From contig NZ_CP093310.2 of the NCBI RefSeq assembly GCF_022631235.3, positions 2,852,001 to 2,916,000 on the forward strand: DNA of 64,000 nucleotides, in the 5' to 3' direction. The DNA comes from Psychrobacter raelei. GTDB lineage: Bacteria; Pseudomonadota; Gammaproteobacteria; Pseudomonadales; Moraxellaceae. The position numbers were made by a program, and so were the translations under genes. Position 1 is the first letter of the stretch; every line of letters begins with the position of its first letter. Below the pieces are notes generated by a model. The model saw only the letters and a program-made list of their open reading frames with translations, searched no databases and was not told the origin of the DNA. This document shows positions 48,358-58,600 of this stretch, one piece after another.

Positions 48358-49113
48358 CTATAAGCTCAGCTCAGCACTGATGGGTAAATGATCCGATAGC
48401 TCAGACCAAGGCTTGCCCTTATGCACCCAAGCCCGCTTAACCTTTAGGTTACGTACATAGATACGATCAAGGCTTAGTACCGGCAGCTTAGCCGGATAAG
48501 TGGGCAACAGCTTTTTATGTTTTTGCATAAAAGCTTCTGTCATATTAAGCTCATGCGCCAATCTTTGACACGAGACTTTTTTCCAGTCGTTAAAGTCACC
48601 CGCTAAGATAAGGGGGCGGCTTTGATCAATGGTGTCATTGACGTACTCAGCAATGGCTCTATACTGCTTTTGACGATCATTCTCTAACAGATTTAAATGA
48701 GCGCACAGCACCACCACCGGCTCAGGCCAACCCAAAGGCAACACTTCACAGTGCAGCACGCCTCTTTGCTCAAGCTTATTTACAGTGATATTTACATTGT
48801 GCTTGGGGTCAAGTGGATGACGACTGAGCACTGCATTGCCATGGTGACCATTTTCATATTCGCAGTTTTTACCATAGCTATGTGCGCAGTTTAGATATTC
48901 ACCAAACCACTCATGTTGCGACTGATTGGGGTATTCGTTGTATTTGACCATACGTTTAAGATTTTGCCCCTGCACTTCTTGTAGACATAAGATATCAGGG
49001 TGTAAGTCTTTTAAAGCCATGCCTATTTGCTTGGTCACAACTTGGCGATTGAGCGGAGACATGCCTTTATGGATGTTATAAGTGGTAATGGTGATGCTAT
49101 TGGAATTTATCAT
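48358..49113 (-). CDS. Endonuclease/exonuclease/phosphatase-family protein
   Basis: The protein has 251 residues with the EEP fold. Motifs are TYNIHKGMS at the N-terminus, DILCLQEVQG (metal-binding Glu), LILAGDFNDW (catalytic Asp/Asn) and the final LSDHLPISAEL (catalytic His). ATG 49113 is preferred to a TTG at 49137. Substrates in this family range from DNA to phospholipids, and there is no signal peptide. It stands alone. Confidence 0.87.
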   Translation of the reverse strand: MINSNSITITTYNIHKGMSPLNRQVVTKQIGMALKDLHPDILCLQEVQGQNLKRMVKYNEYPNQSQHEWFGEYLNCAHSYGKNCEYENGHHGNAVLSRHPLDPKHNVNITVNKLEQRGVLHCEVLPLGWPEPVVVLCAHLNLLENDRQKQYRAIAEYVNDTIDQSRPLILAGDFNDWKKVSCQRLAHELNMTEAFMQKHKKLLPTYPAKLPVLSLDRIYVRNLKVKRAWVHKGKPWSELSDHLPISAELSL

Positions 49114-49325
49114 TATCAATATACTTAATAGTGTCAAAGTGAGTGAACTAAAATGGCTTTATTTTTATTATGAGCGCTTAGCCTTGTCTGGATGATTATA
49201 ATATGGATTGGGCTTAAGGTTTGAGGTCGATTCGTTTTTTAATGCAGTATATTGTTAGCAATTATTTGGCAAGACTTAATAGCTCACTTATCTTATCGGC
49301 TTAATAAACCCATCTTATGAACCTA

Positions 49326-49362
49326 ATAAAAAAGACACTGATTATAAATCAGTGTCTTTTTA
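49326..49362 (-). terminator. Terminator of the baeRF gene
   Basis: AAAAGACACTGATT pairs perfectly with AATCAGTGTCTTTT around ATA. On the minus strand a T-run follows. Confidence 0.9.
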
Positions 49363-49414
49363 TATCACTCACAGCAGCTTGGGTTTAGCGCTGTTTGGAT
49401 GATACGATTTGAGG

Positions 49415-50527
49415 CTAATAGCGAGTTACCAAAGCAATCGGCATCTGTTCATCCATAATGTCTTGCGGCATAAATACCACCTTACCCCCATTATGAATGA
49501 CCTGTTCAATAATTTCACCCACCGCATCATCGGTTACCCCGTCAGCAGTAGGATCCTCTGCTAATTCTAACGTCTGCGCTTTTTCATCGATTGTTGCAGG
49601 CTGCATATAACCACGGCGCAAGTACAAGGTCTCACCCGCACCTTGGAAGGCTGCACGGTAAACTTCTTGTAAATCTGTGCGCAGCATCTCTACACCACGC
49701 GCTTTATCAATATCGCCTAACGCCGCTTCATGCAGTGAGCTGCGATATGCTTCAACGGCTTCTTGTACGCCATCTACTATATGCTGAGCACTGCCATTTT
49801 CTAAATCGGTTACGTTAGATACGGCGCCGATGATATTATCAGGGCGATCACAGACTTCTTTATAATAGCTGATGTTACGGTTATCCCCTACTAAAATCAG
49901 TGGCATTCTATGCTCACCCCACAGCTCCTGAACACTCTTATCCACACGGTTAAAGTACTCTTTTAGGTAGCTGTTTTCGTTGTTCGCTGAACGATCAGAG
50001 CCACCATCGCCTGTTTTATAAAGGCTGTTGTTCTCAATAGGAAAGGGAATACTTTCCATGTGGTTTTGCGCTTTGTCATTCTGATCAAACTCTTTGATCA
50101 CACGGCCGTTTGCCGCTTCAATCAGGCGGGCTTGGTCACGGCCGAGTACCACCACGTAATAATGTACAGCACTTGCCATATCACGAACCAAATCACGGGT
50201 CGCAAAACGTTCACCGATAATCACACGCTCTTTGGCATCAAAAGGCAGACGAATAACCTGGACATCTTCTGTACTGGCAAATATCGCTAAGGTATCTAGG
50301 TTATAGTTGTGGTCTAGATGATCAGTTTCGGCATGGATTTTGTCCATAATAGCCGCCGCTGTCCCTTTATCGTACTCATTAGTAATCCGCTCTTGCGCCA
50401 CTTTAAGTTGATTCTTTAAAGAAATAGGGTCTTGCTCATTATCAGGATGCTGTCTGTGCGTGGTTACAAAGATACTTACTGCAGGGTTTGCTGTGCTTTC
50501 GCGTAAACTTTTCAAAGTCGCTTTCAT
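49415..50527 (-). CDS. baeRF-type (archaeo-eukaryotic release-factor-like) protein
   Basis: The protein has 370 residues. AVSIFVTTHRQHPDNEQDP and DPISLKNQLKVAQERI at the N-terminus, YVVVLGRDQARLIEAANGRV in the middle and GGKVVFMPQDIMD near the end match the bacterial relatives of the eRF1/pelota fold. The family has been proposed to act at the ribosome, but no bacterial member has a firmly known function that I can recall. AAGGA precedes the ATG. It is monocistronic with a strong terminator. Confidence 0.75.
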   Translation of the reverse strand: MKATLKSLRESTANPAVSIFVTTHRQHPDNEQDPISLKNQLKVAQERITNEYDKGTAAAIMDKIHAETDHLDHNYNLDTLAIFASTEDVQVIRLPFDAKERVIIGERFATRDLVRDMASAVHYYVVVLGRDQARLIEAANGRVIKEFDQNDKAQNHMESIPFPIENNSLYKTGDGGSDRSANNENSYLKEYFNRVDKSVQELWGEHRMPLILVGDNRNISYYKEVCDRPDNIIGAVSNVTDLENGSAQHIVDGVQEAVEAYRSSLHEAALGDIDKARGVEMLRTDLQEVYRAAFQGAGETLYLRRGYMQPATIDEKAQTLELAEDPTADGVTDDAVGEIIEQVIHNGGKVVFMPQDIMDEQMPIALVTRY

Positions 50528-51061
50528 AAAAATTTCCTTATTATTGTTGCTTTGGACTATTGTTGCTTTGCTTTCTTAAAATTATTGTTTATTTTGACTA
50601 TATAATTCACCTTAACAACTAAACACCCTATCTGCCACATGATTTTGTAAAGCAATGTTGAGGGCACTTAATAGCTTGTGTGTGTTGTGTAATTAAGTGA
50701 GTCGCCCTTTTTGTCGATCAAGTATTCCTACAATCTCACTGCAGACAAAACTACAAACAAACCATAAAAACAACGGCGATAAACAAATTGCCCTAAACAC
50801 CGCTTAATCGCACAATCAGCAGATAAGGGCGCAACTGGCCTCTTGTAATCTGTGCTGATAGACTCAATAGTTATTACAAAGCGCGTATTTTGTCGTCTAT
50901 TTTTACAGTATTAACCTAGGATTTCTTATACTTTAAGCTGTTAATTTGTTTACAGTTACTATTTAGCCGGCTGTTATTAGACTGTTATGTAGCTGGCCGG
51001 TATTTAAGTTAATATCCCTTTTATTACTGTCCATTCGCTTGTTAGCTTTAGGAATTCATTT
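50528..51061. other. 534-bp divergent region between baeRF and prlC
   Basis: AT-rich spacer with no supportable gene, RNA or clear operator. It contains the promoters of both flanking genes. Confidence 0.5.
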
Positions 51062-53200
51062 ATGCACCCTACCTCTTATACCAAAGATATTGATCCAAAT
51101 TTACATCTGGTCAACTTCTCTGAAGTTACCCCAGAGCAGCTCAAAAAGCAGGTAACTGATGCTTTAGCGAAAGGCACCGCTTTTTTGGATAAATTAGATA
51201 CGCAGCACAGTGCACCGGCTGAAGCTCAGCAGGCTTTGGATGATATTATCGAGTTTGACCATATTGGCCTAGACTTAGACCGCAGTTGGGGTATTTTGTC
51301 TCATCTTAATAGCGTGATGAGTAATGAGGATATCCGTGATGTGCATCATGACTTGCTGCCTGCCCTCTCCGCCTTTGGTACCCGTGTGGGTCAAAACAAA
51401 CCTCTATATAGCCGCTATCAAACCATCAAAAATGACAGCGCATTCTTTGCAAGCTTAGAGCCTGCACGCAAGCGTGCTATTGAGCTTGCTATTCAAAGCT
51501 TTGAGCTGTCTGGTATTGGCCTAGCTGCCGAAGAGCAGGCCCGTTATGCTGATATTCAAAGCCAGTTATCGACCTTATCTGCTAAGTTCTCAGACAATAT
51601 TTTGGATGCCACACAGGCCTTTGCGCTACCTTTAAGCAATGAGCAGCTTGCCGGCATTACCGAAAGTGGTCTTGCCATGCTCAAAGCAGCAGCTGAGCAG
51701 TATATCGCCAAGCAAGACGCCGACCCGTCGATGCAAGATAAGCCTGAGTATGTGGCTACCCTAGATATCCCAGTGTATCTGGCTGTGATGACTCATGCTG
51801 AGGATCGTAAGCTGCGCGAAATATTATACAAAGCGTATGTCACTCGTGCCTCACAGTTTGATAGCCACACAAACGCCAAACAAGAGACGCTGGATAACAG
51901 CGATATCATGGCGCAGATATTACAGTTGCGCACTCAAAAAGCACAGCTTTTGGGCTTTGACAACTATGCTGAAGTCTCCTTATCACGCAAGATGGCAGAC
52001 AGTGCTGAGCAAGTAGAGCGCTTCTTACGTGACTTGGCCAGCAAAGCTATGCCTGCTGCCGAGGCTGATTTAGCACAGTTACAAGCAGAAGCTGCTAAGC
52101 TGGGCATCGAGCAGATTCAGCCTTGGGATACTGCCTACTTGGCCGAAAAAGTAAAACAGGCCAAATTCAACTTATCACAAGAAGAAATCCGTCCTTATTT
52201 CCCTCTGCCTAAAGTGATTGAAGGGCTATTTACCATTGTCAACAAGCTGTTTGGGGTACGTGCCATAGAGCAGTCTGACAAAGTGGCACTGTGGCATAAC
52301 GATGTGCGCTTTTATGAGCTGTTTGATAAAGATGACAGTTTAATTGGCGGTTTCTACTTCGATTTATATGCTCGCAGCGGCAAACGTGGCGGTGCTTGGA
52401 TGAGCGGTTTTCAGGCCCATTATGAGTATACTGGCAGTACACATGATGCTTATAGCCAACTGCCTGTGTGCTTTATGGTGGGTAATTTCACACCGCCAAC
52501 TGCCGATAAGCCAAGTTTATTGACCCATGATGAAGTATTGACCTTGTTCCATGAGTTTGGGCATGGCCTGCATCATTTATTAACCCAAGTGAGCGTTAGC
52601 GATGTGGCCGGCGTCAATGGCGTTGAATGGGATGCTGTGGAGTTGCCCAGTCAGTTCTTAGAGAACTGGGCTTGGCATTCAGAGGGTATCGCACTTATTA
52701 GTGCGCATGTTGACACTGGTGAGGCGCTACCAAAAGAGCAGCTTGAGGCACTATTGGCAGCCAAAAACTTCCAAAGCGGTATGCAAACCTTACGTCAAAT
52801 TGAATTTGCTTTATTTGATTTGCTCATCCATGCCCAATCACCGGCACCCGATTATCAGAACATTTTAGCGACTTTAAATGGTGTGCGTGATGATATTGCC
52901 ATCCTAGATACCCCAGATTACAACCGCTTTGCCAATGGCTTTAGTCATATCTTCGCTGGGGGCTATGCGGCAGGTTACTACTCTTATAAATGGGCAGAGC
53001 TATTGTCCGCGGATGCCTTTAGCCGCTTTGAGGAAGAGGGGATTTTTAATGCAGACACCGGTCAATCTTTCCGCGATAATATCTTAGCGGTAGGCGGCAG
53101 CTTGCCTGCCAAGACCAACTTTGAAGCCTTTAGAGGCCGTGAAGCCAGCATTGAGGCACTACTGCGTCATGGCGGCTTTATAGATGACGAGGTGGCCTAA
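51062..53200 (+). CDS. prlC: Oligopeptidase A
   Basis: PrlC is a cytoplasmic M3-family zinc peptidase that degrades oligopeptides such as cleaved signal peptides. The protein has 712 residues, slightly longer than E. coli PrlC. The zinc motif is HEFGHGLHH with His497 and Glu498. Conserved flanking blocks are GGFYFDLYARSGKRGGAW and VEWDAVELPSQFLENW, and the C-terminal GGYAAGYYSYKWAELLSADAF shapes the substrate channel. The stop is one base before the ATG of the YheV-like gene, suggesting an operon. Confidence 0.95.
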   Translation: MHPTSYTKDIDPNLHLVNFSEVTPEQLKKQVTDALAKGTAFLDKLDTQHSAPAEAQQALDDIIEFDHIGLDLDRSWGILSHLNSVMSNEDIRDVHHDLLPALSAFGTRVGQNKPLYSRYQTIKNDSAFFASLEPARKRAIELAIQSFELSGIGLAAEEQARYADIQSQLSTLSAKFSDNILDATQAFALPLSNEQLAGITESGLAMLKAAAEQYIAKQDADPSMQDKPEYVATLDIPVYLAVMTHAEDRKLREILYKAYVTRASQFDSHTNAKQETLDNSDIMAQILQLRTQKAQLLGFDNYAEVSLSRKMADSAEQVERFLRDLASKAMPAAEADLAQLQAEAAKLGIEQIQPWDTAYLAEKVKQAKFNLSQEEIRPYFPLPKVIEGLFTIVNKLFGVRAIEQSDKVALWHNDVRFYELFDKDDSLIGGFYFDLYARSGKRGGAWMSGFQAHYEYTGSTHDAYSQLPVCFMVGNFTPPTADKPSLLTHDEVLTLFHEFGHGLHHLLTQVSVSDVAGVNGVEWDAVELPSQFLENWAWHSEGIALISAHVDTGEALPKEQLEALLAAKNFQSGMQTLRQIEFALFDLLIHAQSPAPDYQNILATLNGVRDDIAILDTPDYNRFANGFSHIFAGGYAAGYYSYKWAELLSADAFSRFEEEGIFNADTGQSFRDNILAVGGSLPAKTNFEAFRGREASIEALLRHGGFIDDEVA

Positions 53201-53201
53201 G

Positions 53202-53447
53202 ATGCGCTATCAATCTACTCGCCCTAAGCGTCAGTTCTTAGCCGGTGTCAGCTGTCCAAAATGTCAGACCATGGATGCTGTGGTACAGGTTCGGGTATTT
53301 GAACCTGAGCCTGATGAATACATCGAGTGTACACAGTGTGGCCATACTGAGCGGCGCCCTGATCCAGAAGCGATTATCGAAAAAAACGCCTTGGCCAATG
53401 ACGCCATGAGTACCGGTACCTCAGGGACGGTTAAGTTCTTAGACTAG
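53202..53447 (+). CDS. yheV: YheV-family putative metal-binding protein
   Basis: The protein has 81 residues. It has a basic opening RPKRQFLAGVSCPKC, a second CTQCGH knuckle and a TIGR02443-like layout. The two CxxC pairs should bind one zinc. ATG 53202 lies one base after the prlC stop and is preferred to an in-frame ATG at 53184 inside prlC. Function is unknown. The frame is closed by a strong terminator. Confidence 0.87.
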   Translation: MRYQSTRPKRQFLAGVSCPKCQTMDAVVQVRVFEPEPDEYIECTQCGHTERRPDPEAIIEKNALANDAMSTGTSGTVKFLD

Positions 53448-53481
53448 TCTAAGCATCTAAATTAGCTAAGCGCTTGGCCAC

Positions 53482-53523
53482 AAAAAAGCCAGATACTAAA
53501 TTTAGTATCTGGCTTTTGTCTTT
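53482..53523. terminator. Bidirectional terminator between yheV and tpsB
   Basis: AAAAGCCAGATACTAAA pairs perfectly with TTTAGTATCTGGCTTTT, followed by TTTTTT on the plus strand. Confidence 0.92.
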
Positions 53524-53582
53524 TTTAAAATCATCAACTTATTTTAGGACAGGACATATCACCTAATGAGCGGTGCTGCTTA

Positions 53583-55580
53583 TTAAAAGAACCACTGCCA
53601 AGCGGCTGATATCTCTGTATCTTGTGAGCCATCGTCTTCTCGATTGGCATAATCGGTATGGGCACGACTGGCGCTCACATCCAGCTGCCATCGTCTATCA
53701 AACGAGGGATCTTGTGCATCATATGCGGTCAATTTTAGACCAAGCGTGCCACTGGCTGCATCACTGGTATCATCATCCAAACGATGGTCGCTGTATTTGA
53801 CCACCCCATAGTCGACACCCACATAAGGCGACCACCGTATTTTCTGAGAGCCAAAGCTTTTCCAGTCTGCCTGACTCGGCTCATAGCTTAGCGTGTTGCG
53901 TAGCGTGACCCCACTTTCGGCCGCATTATAGGCATTATCAATACCGCGCACTCCAGAGTAAGTTGAGCCAAGCGACTGCTGACTGACACCAAATAGCTGA
54001 TCGTCGCTGTACTGTGCTTGTAACTCATGTGTCATTTGCCAATAGCCTTTACTTTGACCAGACTTGATGATGGGATGTTGATGGGTGAAGTAACCTGACA
54101 ACAGCCAGCGTAAATACTCATCCTCTAGCCCTTGCTCAGTCGCCGGATTATCATGATTACCAAATCCTTGCTCAGCACTTAAGTCGACCACCCACGCCCC
54201 CGTAGTGATTTTACTCGGATCAGTGCTTGAGCGCTTATCAAAAAGCTTGGTGTGGCTGATACCTAAGCGGCCGCTGCTTAATGTGGGGCTTTGAATATCT
54301 AACCGACTGCCTAGCAGCTCACTGGTCACCTCTTGGTGAGCGACCTGACCATATAACGTGGTAATACTGTCTTGGTCACGCTTGAACATATAATCGCCAC
54401 GAATATTGGCCTGCCAGCTGTCCCCTTCTTGCTCAAGTACTGAGTTTGGCAGTTGAGTGGTTCGTTTGTACTCATCTGCTGCAAATAGTGCTGACCACTG
54501 CCAGCGACCATTCGGAACTAGGGTGTAAATACTGGCACTACGGCGCTGATTGTCTTCATCATAGCCGTAGTTATCACGTAGGCTTTGCTCCATCGATATC
54601 GAGGTATAATCTGCCTGACCTAATACGTTACGTAGGGTGCCATGGAGCTGAATTAAGTTATGGCCGTAGCTGTCATCTGGGTCATAGCGCCACTGTATAT
54701 CGGTACTAAACGGATCAACCTCACCTTGTTGACTGACCTTGATACGCACATCTTGACCGACAGGATAAATATCGAGTAGCAATTGCCCATCAATCACACG
54801 CTCACCGTGACTGACCGCCTGATCCAGTATCGCCATATTTGCCGCTTTGCCAATAATATCGCCAAATAAGCGTGCGGTCGGAAGCTTGGTTTGATTGTCT
54901 ATCTCACGAATGTTTGCTACCAGTATTTGCCATGTAGACCGGCCATTTTCAGCCGGAGTGGGATCAATGGTTATCTTAAAGTAACCGGCATCCAGATACG
55001 CTTCAGTAATCGCACGCACCAAGTCGTTAGCATCAGATACTGACACACACTGCCCTGTCTGGAGGTTTGATGAAGACGCCGTAGTTTGAGAATCAGTCTG
55101 CGGATTAGCCGTCATCTCCTTGTTATCTACAGACAGCTGTCTGGCTTGTTGACGCAGCTTAGCTTGCACAGATTGAGTTAACTGCGGCATGTCACCCAAC
55201 GTGATTTGCTGAATAGGCAGGCAAGCCGCCGTGCTTGGTTCAGCTGGACTGGGCTGAGTATTAGCCGATGCGTCTGCACCTTGGTCATTGCCGCTTTGCT
55301 GCGACTGACGCAGGGCATCAATACGCTGCTGCTGCTGCGACTCTTGCCAAGCTTGTTGTTGTTCAATGGTCTGCTTTGAGGGAGAGGCCAAAGTGTTATT
55401 AATCGCTGCGGCACTACTGATATCTCCTGTGGCAGCCGCCGCTACGACAGGCAATACAGCACCACTGGTCATTAGAGCTAGCAGCGTACTGCGTAGATAA
55501 CCGTGAGACTCATGTCTGGTTTTAAAAGAGGGTTCGTTGCTATTAATAGCGACCGTTATAAAAGGTGATAACATAATCAT
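53583..55580 (-). CDS. TpsB-family outer-membrane transporter (FhaC/ShlB type)
   Basis: This is the partner translocator that exports the TpsA encoded upstream. The protein has 665 residues. A long N-terminal leader ends near PVVAAAA. A Gln-rich plug helix with EQQQAWQESQQQQRIDALRQ follows. The POTRA_2-like region begins CLPIQQITLGDMP and continues with VRAITEAYLDAGYFKITI. The C-terminal barrel has alternating strands and ends WQWFF, with terminal Phe as expected for BAM recognition. The ribosome site is weak for any of the first ATG codons, perhaps limiting expression relative to TpsA. Confidence 0.9.
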   Translation of the reverse strand: MIMLSPFITVAINSNEPSFKTRHESHGYLRSTLLALMTSGAVLPVVAAAATGDISSAAAINNTLASPSKQTIEQQQAWQESQQQQRIDALRQSQQSGNDQGADASANTQPSPAEPSTAACLPIQQITLGDMPQLTQSVQAKLRQQARQLSVDNKEMTANPQTDSQTTASSSNLQTGQCVSVSDANDLVRAITEAYLDAGYFKITIDPTPAENGRSTWQILVANIREIDNQTKLPTARLFGDIIGKAANMAILDQAVSHGERVIDGQLLLDIYPVGQDVRIKVSQQGEVDPFSTDIQWRYDPDDSYGHNLIQLHGTLRNVLGQADYTSISMEQSLRDNYGYDEDNQRRSASIYTLVPNGRWQWSALFAADEYKRTTQLPNSVLEQEGDSWQANIRGDYMFKRDQDSITTLYGQVAHQEVTSELLGSRLDIQSPTLSSGRLGISHTKLFDKRSSTDPSKITTGAWVVDLSAEQGFGNHDNPATEQGLEDEYLRWLLSGYFTHQHPIIKSGQSKGYWQMTHELQAQYSDDQLFGVSQQSLGSTYSGVRGIDNAYNAAESGVTLRNTLSYEPSQADWKSFGSQKIRWSPYVGVDYGVVKYSDHRLDDDTSDAASGTLGLKLTAYDAQDPSFDRRWQLDVSASRAHTDYANREDDGSQDTEISAAWQWFF

Positions 55581-55622
55581 TCAACATCTATCATGGAGGA
55601 TTAAAAAGCCCACACCTGTGAC

Positions 55623-55654
55623 AGGTATGGGCTCGAATAACGTACAAAGCATCT
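55623..55654 (-). terminator. Intercistronic terminator-like hairpin between tpsA and tpsB
   Basis: On the minus strand AGCCCATACCTGT pairs with ACAGGTGTGGGCT (one mismatch) around CAC, followed directly by TTTTTAA. It lies just after the tpsA stop and about 40 bases before the tpsB start. Confidence 0.82.
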
Positions 55655-55683
55655 ATAAAAACAATAGCTGCTACAGCGAGGCG

Positions 55684-58600
55684 TTAAAGCTTAACATCTG
55701 CCTTGGTATGAGCGCCATCACTATCGTCCCAATCAAAATTAGCATCAATATTTACAGGTAAATCTAGCGGCTTGCCTTCAAAGGCATCTTGAACCAAGCT
55801 TGGGATGCTTTGAACAAAGCCTGGGATACTAAAGGTTTTTGCATCTACGCTTGCACCAACATTATGCACAAAGTCATCATTATTGGTGGTTTTCACCTTT
55901 GCATCACCCAGCTTGCTATTAGCGGCTCTGACGGTGGCAGCTTTGACAGCAATATCATTGCTACCCACTGACGCATCAAGATTATCCGCAGTCACTGTAG
56001 CGTGGTGCGTCGTTTGCTGATGATCAATATCAAATCCAGCTCTACCAGCGGCGCTGACACCTAAGATAGTGCCATTATTAAAGTCATCTTTTAATAAGCC
56101 CAGCACATCGCCTTTAGCCGCATCTGCAATAAACTGAATAGGTGAGCCATCAACAGCAAGGTCAGTATCTACATCTACCTTTCTAACCACATCTTGCGCT
56201 GAGCTGATAGTCAGATCATTGCCCGAGACGGTTTGCAAGCTGCCTGCATCGACATTACTCTGTAATGTCACATCCTTACCGCTATTGATGGTGATGCGGT
56301 CGGCATTGACTTCACCCAACTGATAGTACTGACTGTTGTCGGTCTCAACATTTAGGTGAGCACCGATATTATCGGTATTAAAGCTGCCCTCACCTGCATT
56401 GGCAGGGACATTACCGCCAATACCAACATTGCCTACTTTGTTACGAGACTCGGCGGCAATAACCGCGACGTTACCGTCTTTATTGTCATTGGTTAAGCTC
56501 ACAGTATCCGCATGGATTGTGGCGCCTTCAACAACCAAAGCGTCATCTGCCTCATTTGCGGTCACGGTTAAGTCACTGGTATTAACGGTAGCGCCGTGCG
56601 CTTTATTACCAGTCTCATTAACCACACCTAAGTGGCCACCAACACCGATGTCATCGCTACTAAGAATAGTATCAGCAATATTTAGTGAAAACCCTGTGTT
56701 ACCGCCCATAGCGACACCAACGGCACGATGGTTGTCTTGAGCTGCTGCGATATTAGCACGGTTGCCTTTTATGACGACCTCATCGGCATTGATAGTTGCG
56801 CCATCAACTTGTGCTAACTGCTGAGCTGTTACGGCTACTTTTTGTGCATCTACATTTGCGGTTTTGGCTTGTGAGTCTTCTACGCTTAGGTAATTAAAGC
56901 CTGCTTGACCATTAAATGAAGGCGTACCAACGACTGCTCCCGCTGCGGCTGTGGCAGGAATAACCGTCAGACCCACTGAACCACCAAGTTTACCGCCGCC
57001 TACAGTGGTCCATTGCTTGTCATTATCTTGTCCGATTCGTGCCTCTTCACCGGCGCTAAGCGTATAGTTATCTGCCGTGACATCTTGTGCCGCTGTCGCA
57101 CGTGTGCCTGCATTAATCGCAACCTCTTTTGCGTTTAATTGGCCTTTAACCGCTTTTGCATCACCGGTTTGTAAGTACTCATACTCACCGCTGCCAGTAA
57201 CACCAATGGTCACATCAGCCAAGGTGCTGCTGCTGGCGCTAACGCCTACATCACCGCGGCCGCTGTGCGTGGTTGTGACCGTTGAATCATATGCAGAAGT
57301 ACCATTATAGTCATCTGCTTTAATATTAATGCTGTTGGCTTTGATTTGGGTACCGGCATCAACCGCACTATTGGCCGCATCAACTGTCACTGTATTGTCG
57401 GCATTGATGGCTGTCGTATGGGCTGTTTTGACCTCAGTGGTTTGACCAATACCGTCTCCAGATAGGCTAACCGCACCGCCAATAATTGGGCTGATACCTG
57501 CGAAAGCCGTTAATGCGGCATCACCACCGGCCACAACATTACGATCAACCACACGGTCGTAAGACGCCTCATTGGTAATGTCTTGACCGCTTAAGCGTAC
57601 GTCAGCCGCTGTAATCTGTGCCCCTTTATTGGCTAAGGTTTCAGTCGCCGTTAATGAGGCGCTCTCGCCTGCGTTAACACTAGAGTTAACGGCCTGATAC
57701 TCATTGTGCTCATCAATAATTTGATCGGTTCCGATACTCAGACCAACTTCAACACCCGTTGCGCCGCCTCTAATATAAGCTTCAGGGCCGGTGCTCTTAG
57801 CCACTTTGCTATCAACTGCAGTCAGCGCTTCACTGGCACCGACTGTCACATTATCTGCACGGATAGTGGTGTTTTGTGCGGTGGTTAAATCACTGCCATT
57901 TAAGTTGATTTCTGCGGCATTAAGCTCAGCATTACCCGCTTGTAGCGTGTTAGCACGGGCACTACCTGTACCAGTCGTCGTTAGCGTGGTCACACCTTTA
58001 ATAGAGCTTTTTGATTCAAATAAATCTGGCTTATCAAACGCCGCTAAACCTTGGCTCAAATCAACATTAAGGCTGGCTTCTGTACCGCTCTCAATATCAT
58101 AGGTTTCGGTTTTGGTAATATCAGTCGCATTGGCAGCTTCTGTATTTAGCTCACTGTTTGCGGTCACATTTAGGCGGTCAGTTGCTGAAACATCACTGCC
58201 TGAAACCGTCACGCTGTCACCGGTTAAGCGCATATCTTTTGCTGTTAAGCTGCTGGCAACTGCAGATGTCGCAACACGATCTGTCGCTGACTTTTTATCG
58301 GTGATATTAAAGGCTGTCCCGTGACGATCTTCGCTATAATCTTTCTCTTTTGCAAAACCGTTAGCGACTTCTAGTGCCTCACCTGCATTGATATCCAGTG
58401 TATCGTCAGCAGTAACTGAACTGGCATTGACGCTGACATTTGTATCACTGGCTAAGCTTACGTTATTGGCTTTGATTTGACTGCCAGTAACCGCGGTTTG
58501 TTGTTTGTTATCAATGTGAGTTTCACCGCCACCGATACCGCCCCAATATTTGAAGTCTTCTTCATCTGTTTGGCGATTTGTGATGGTGCTGCCTGCAATA

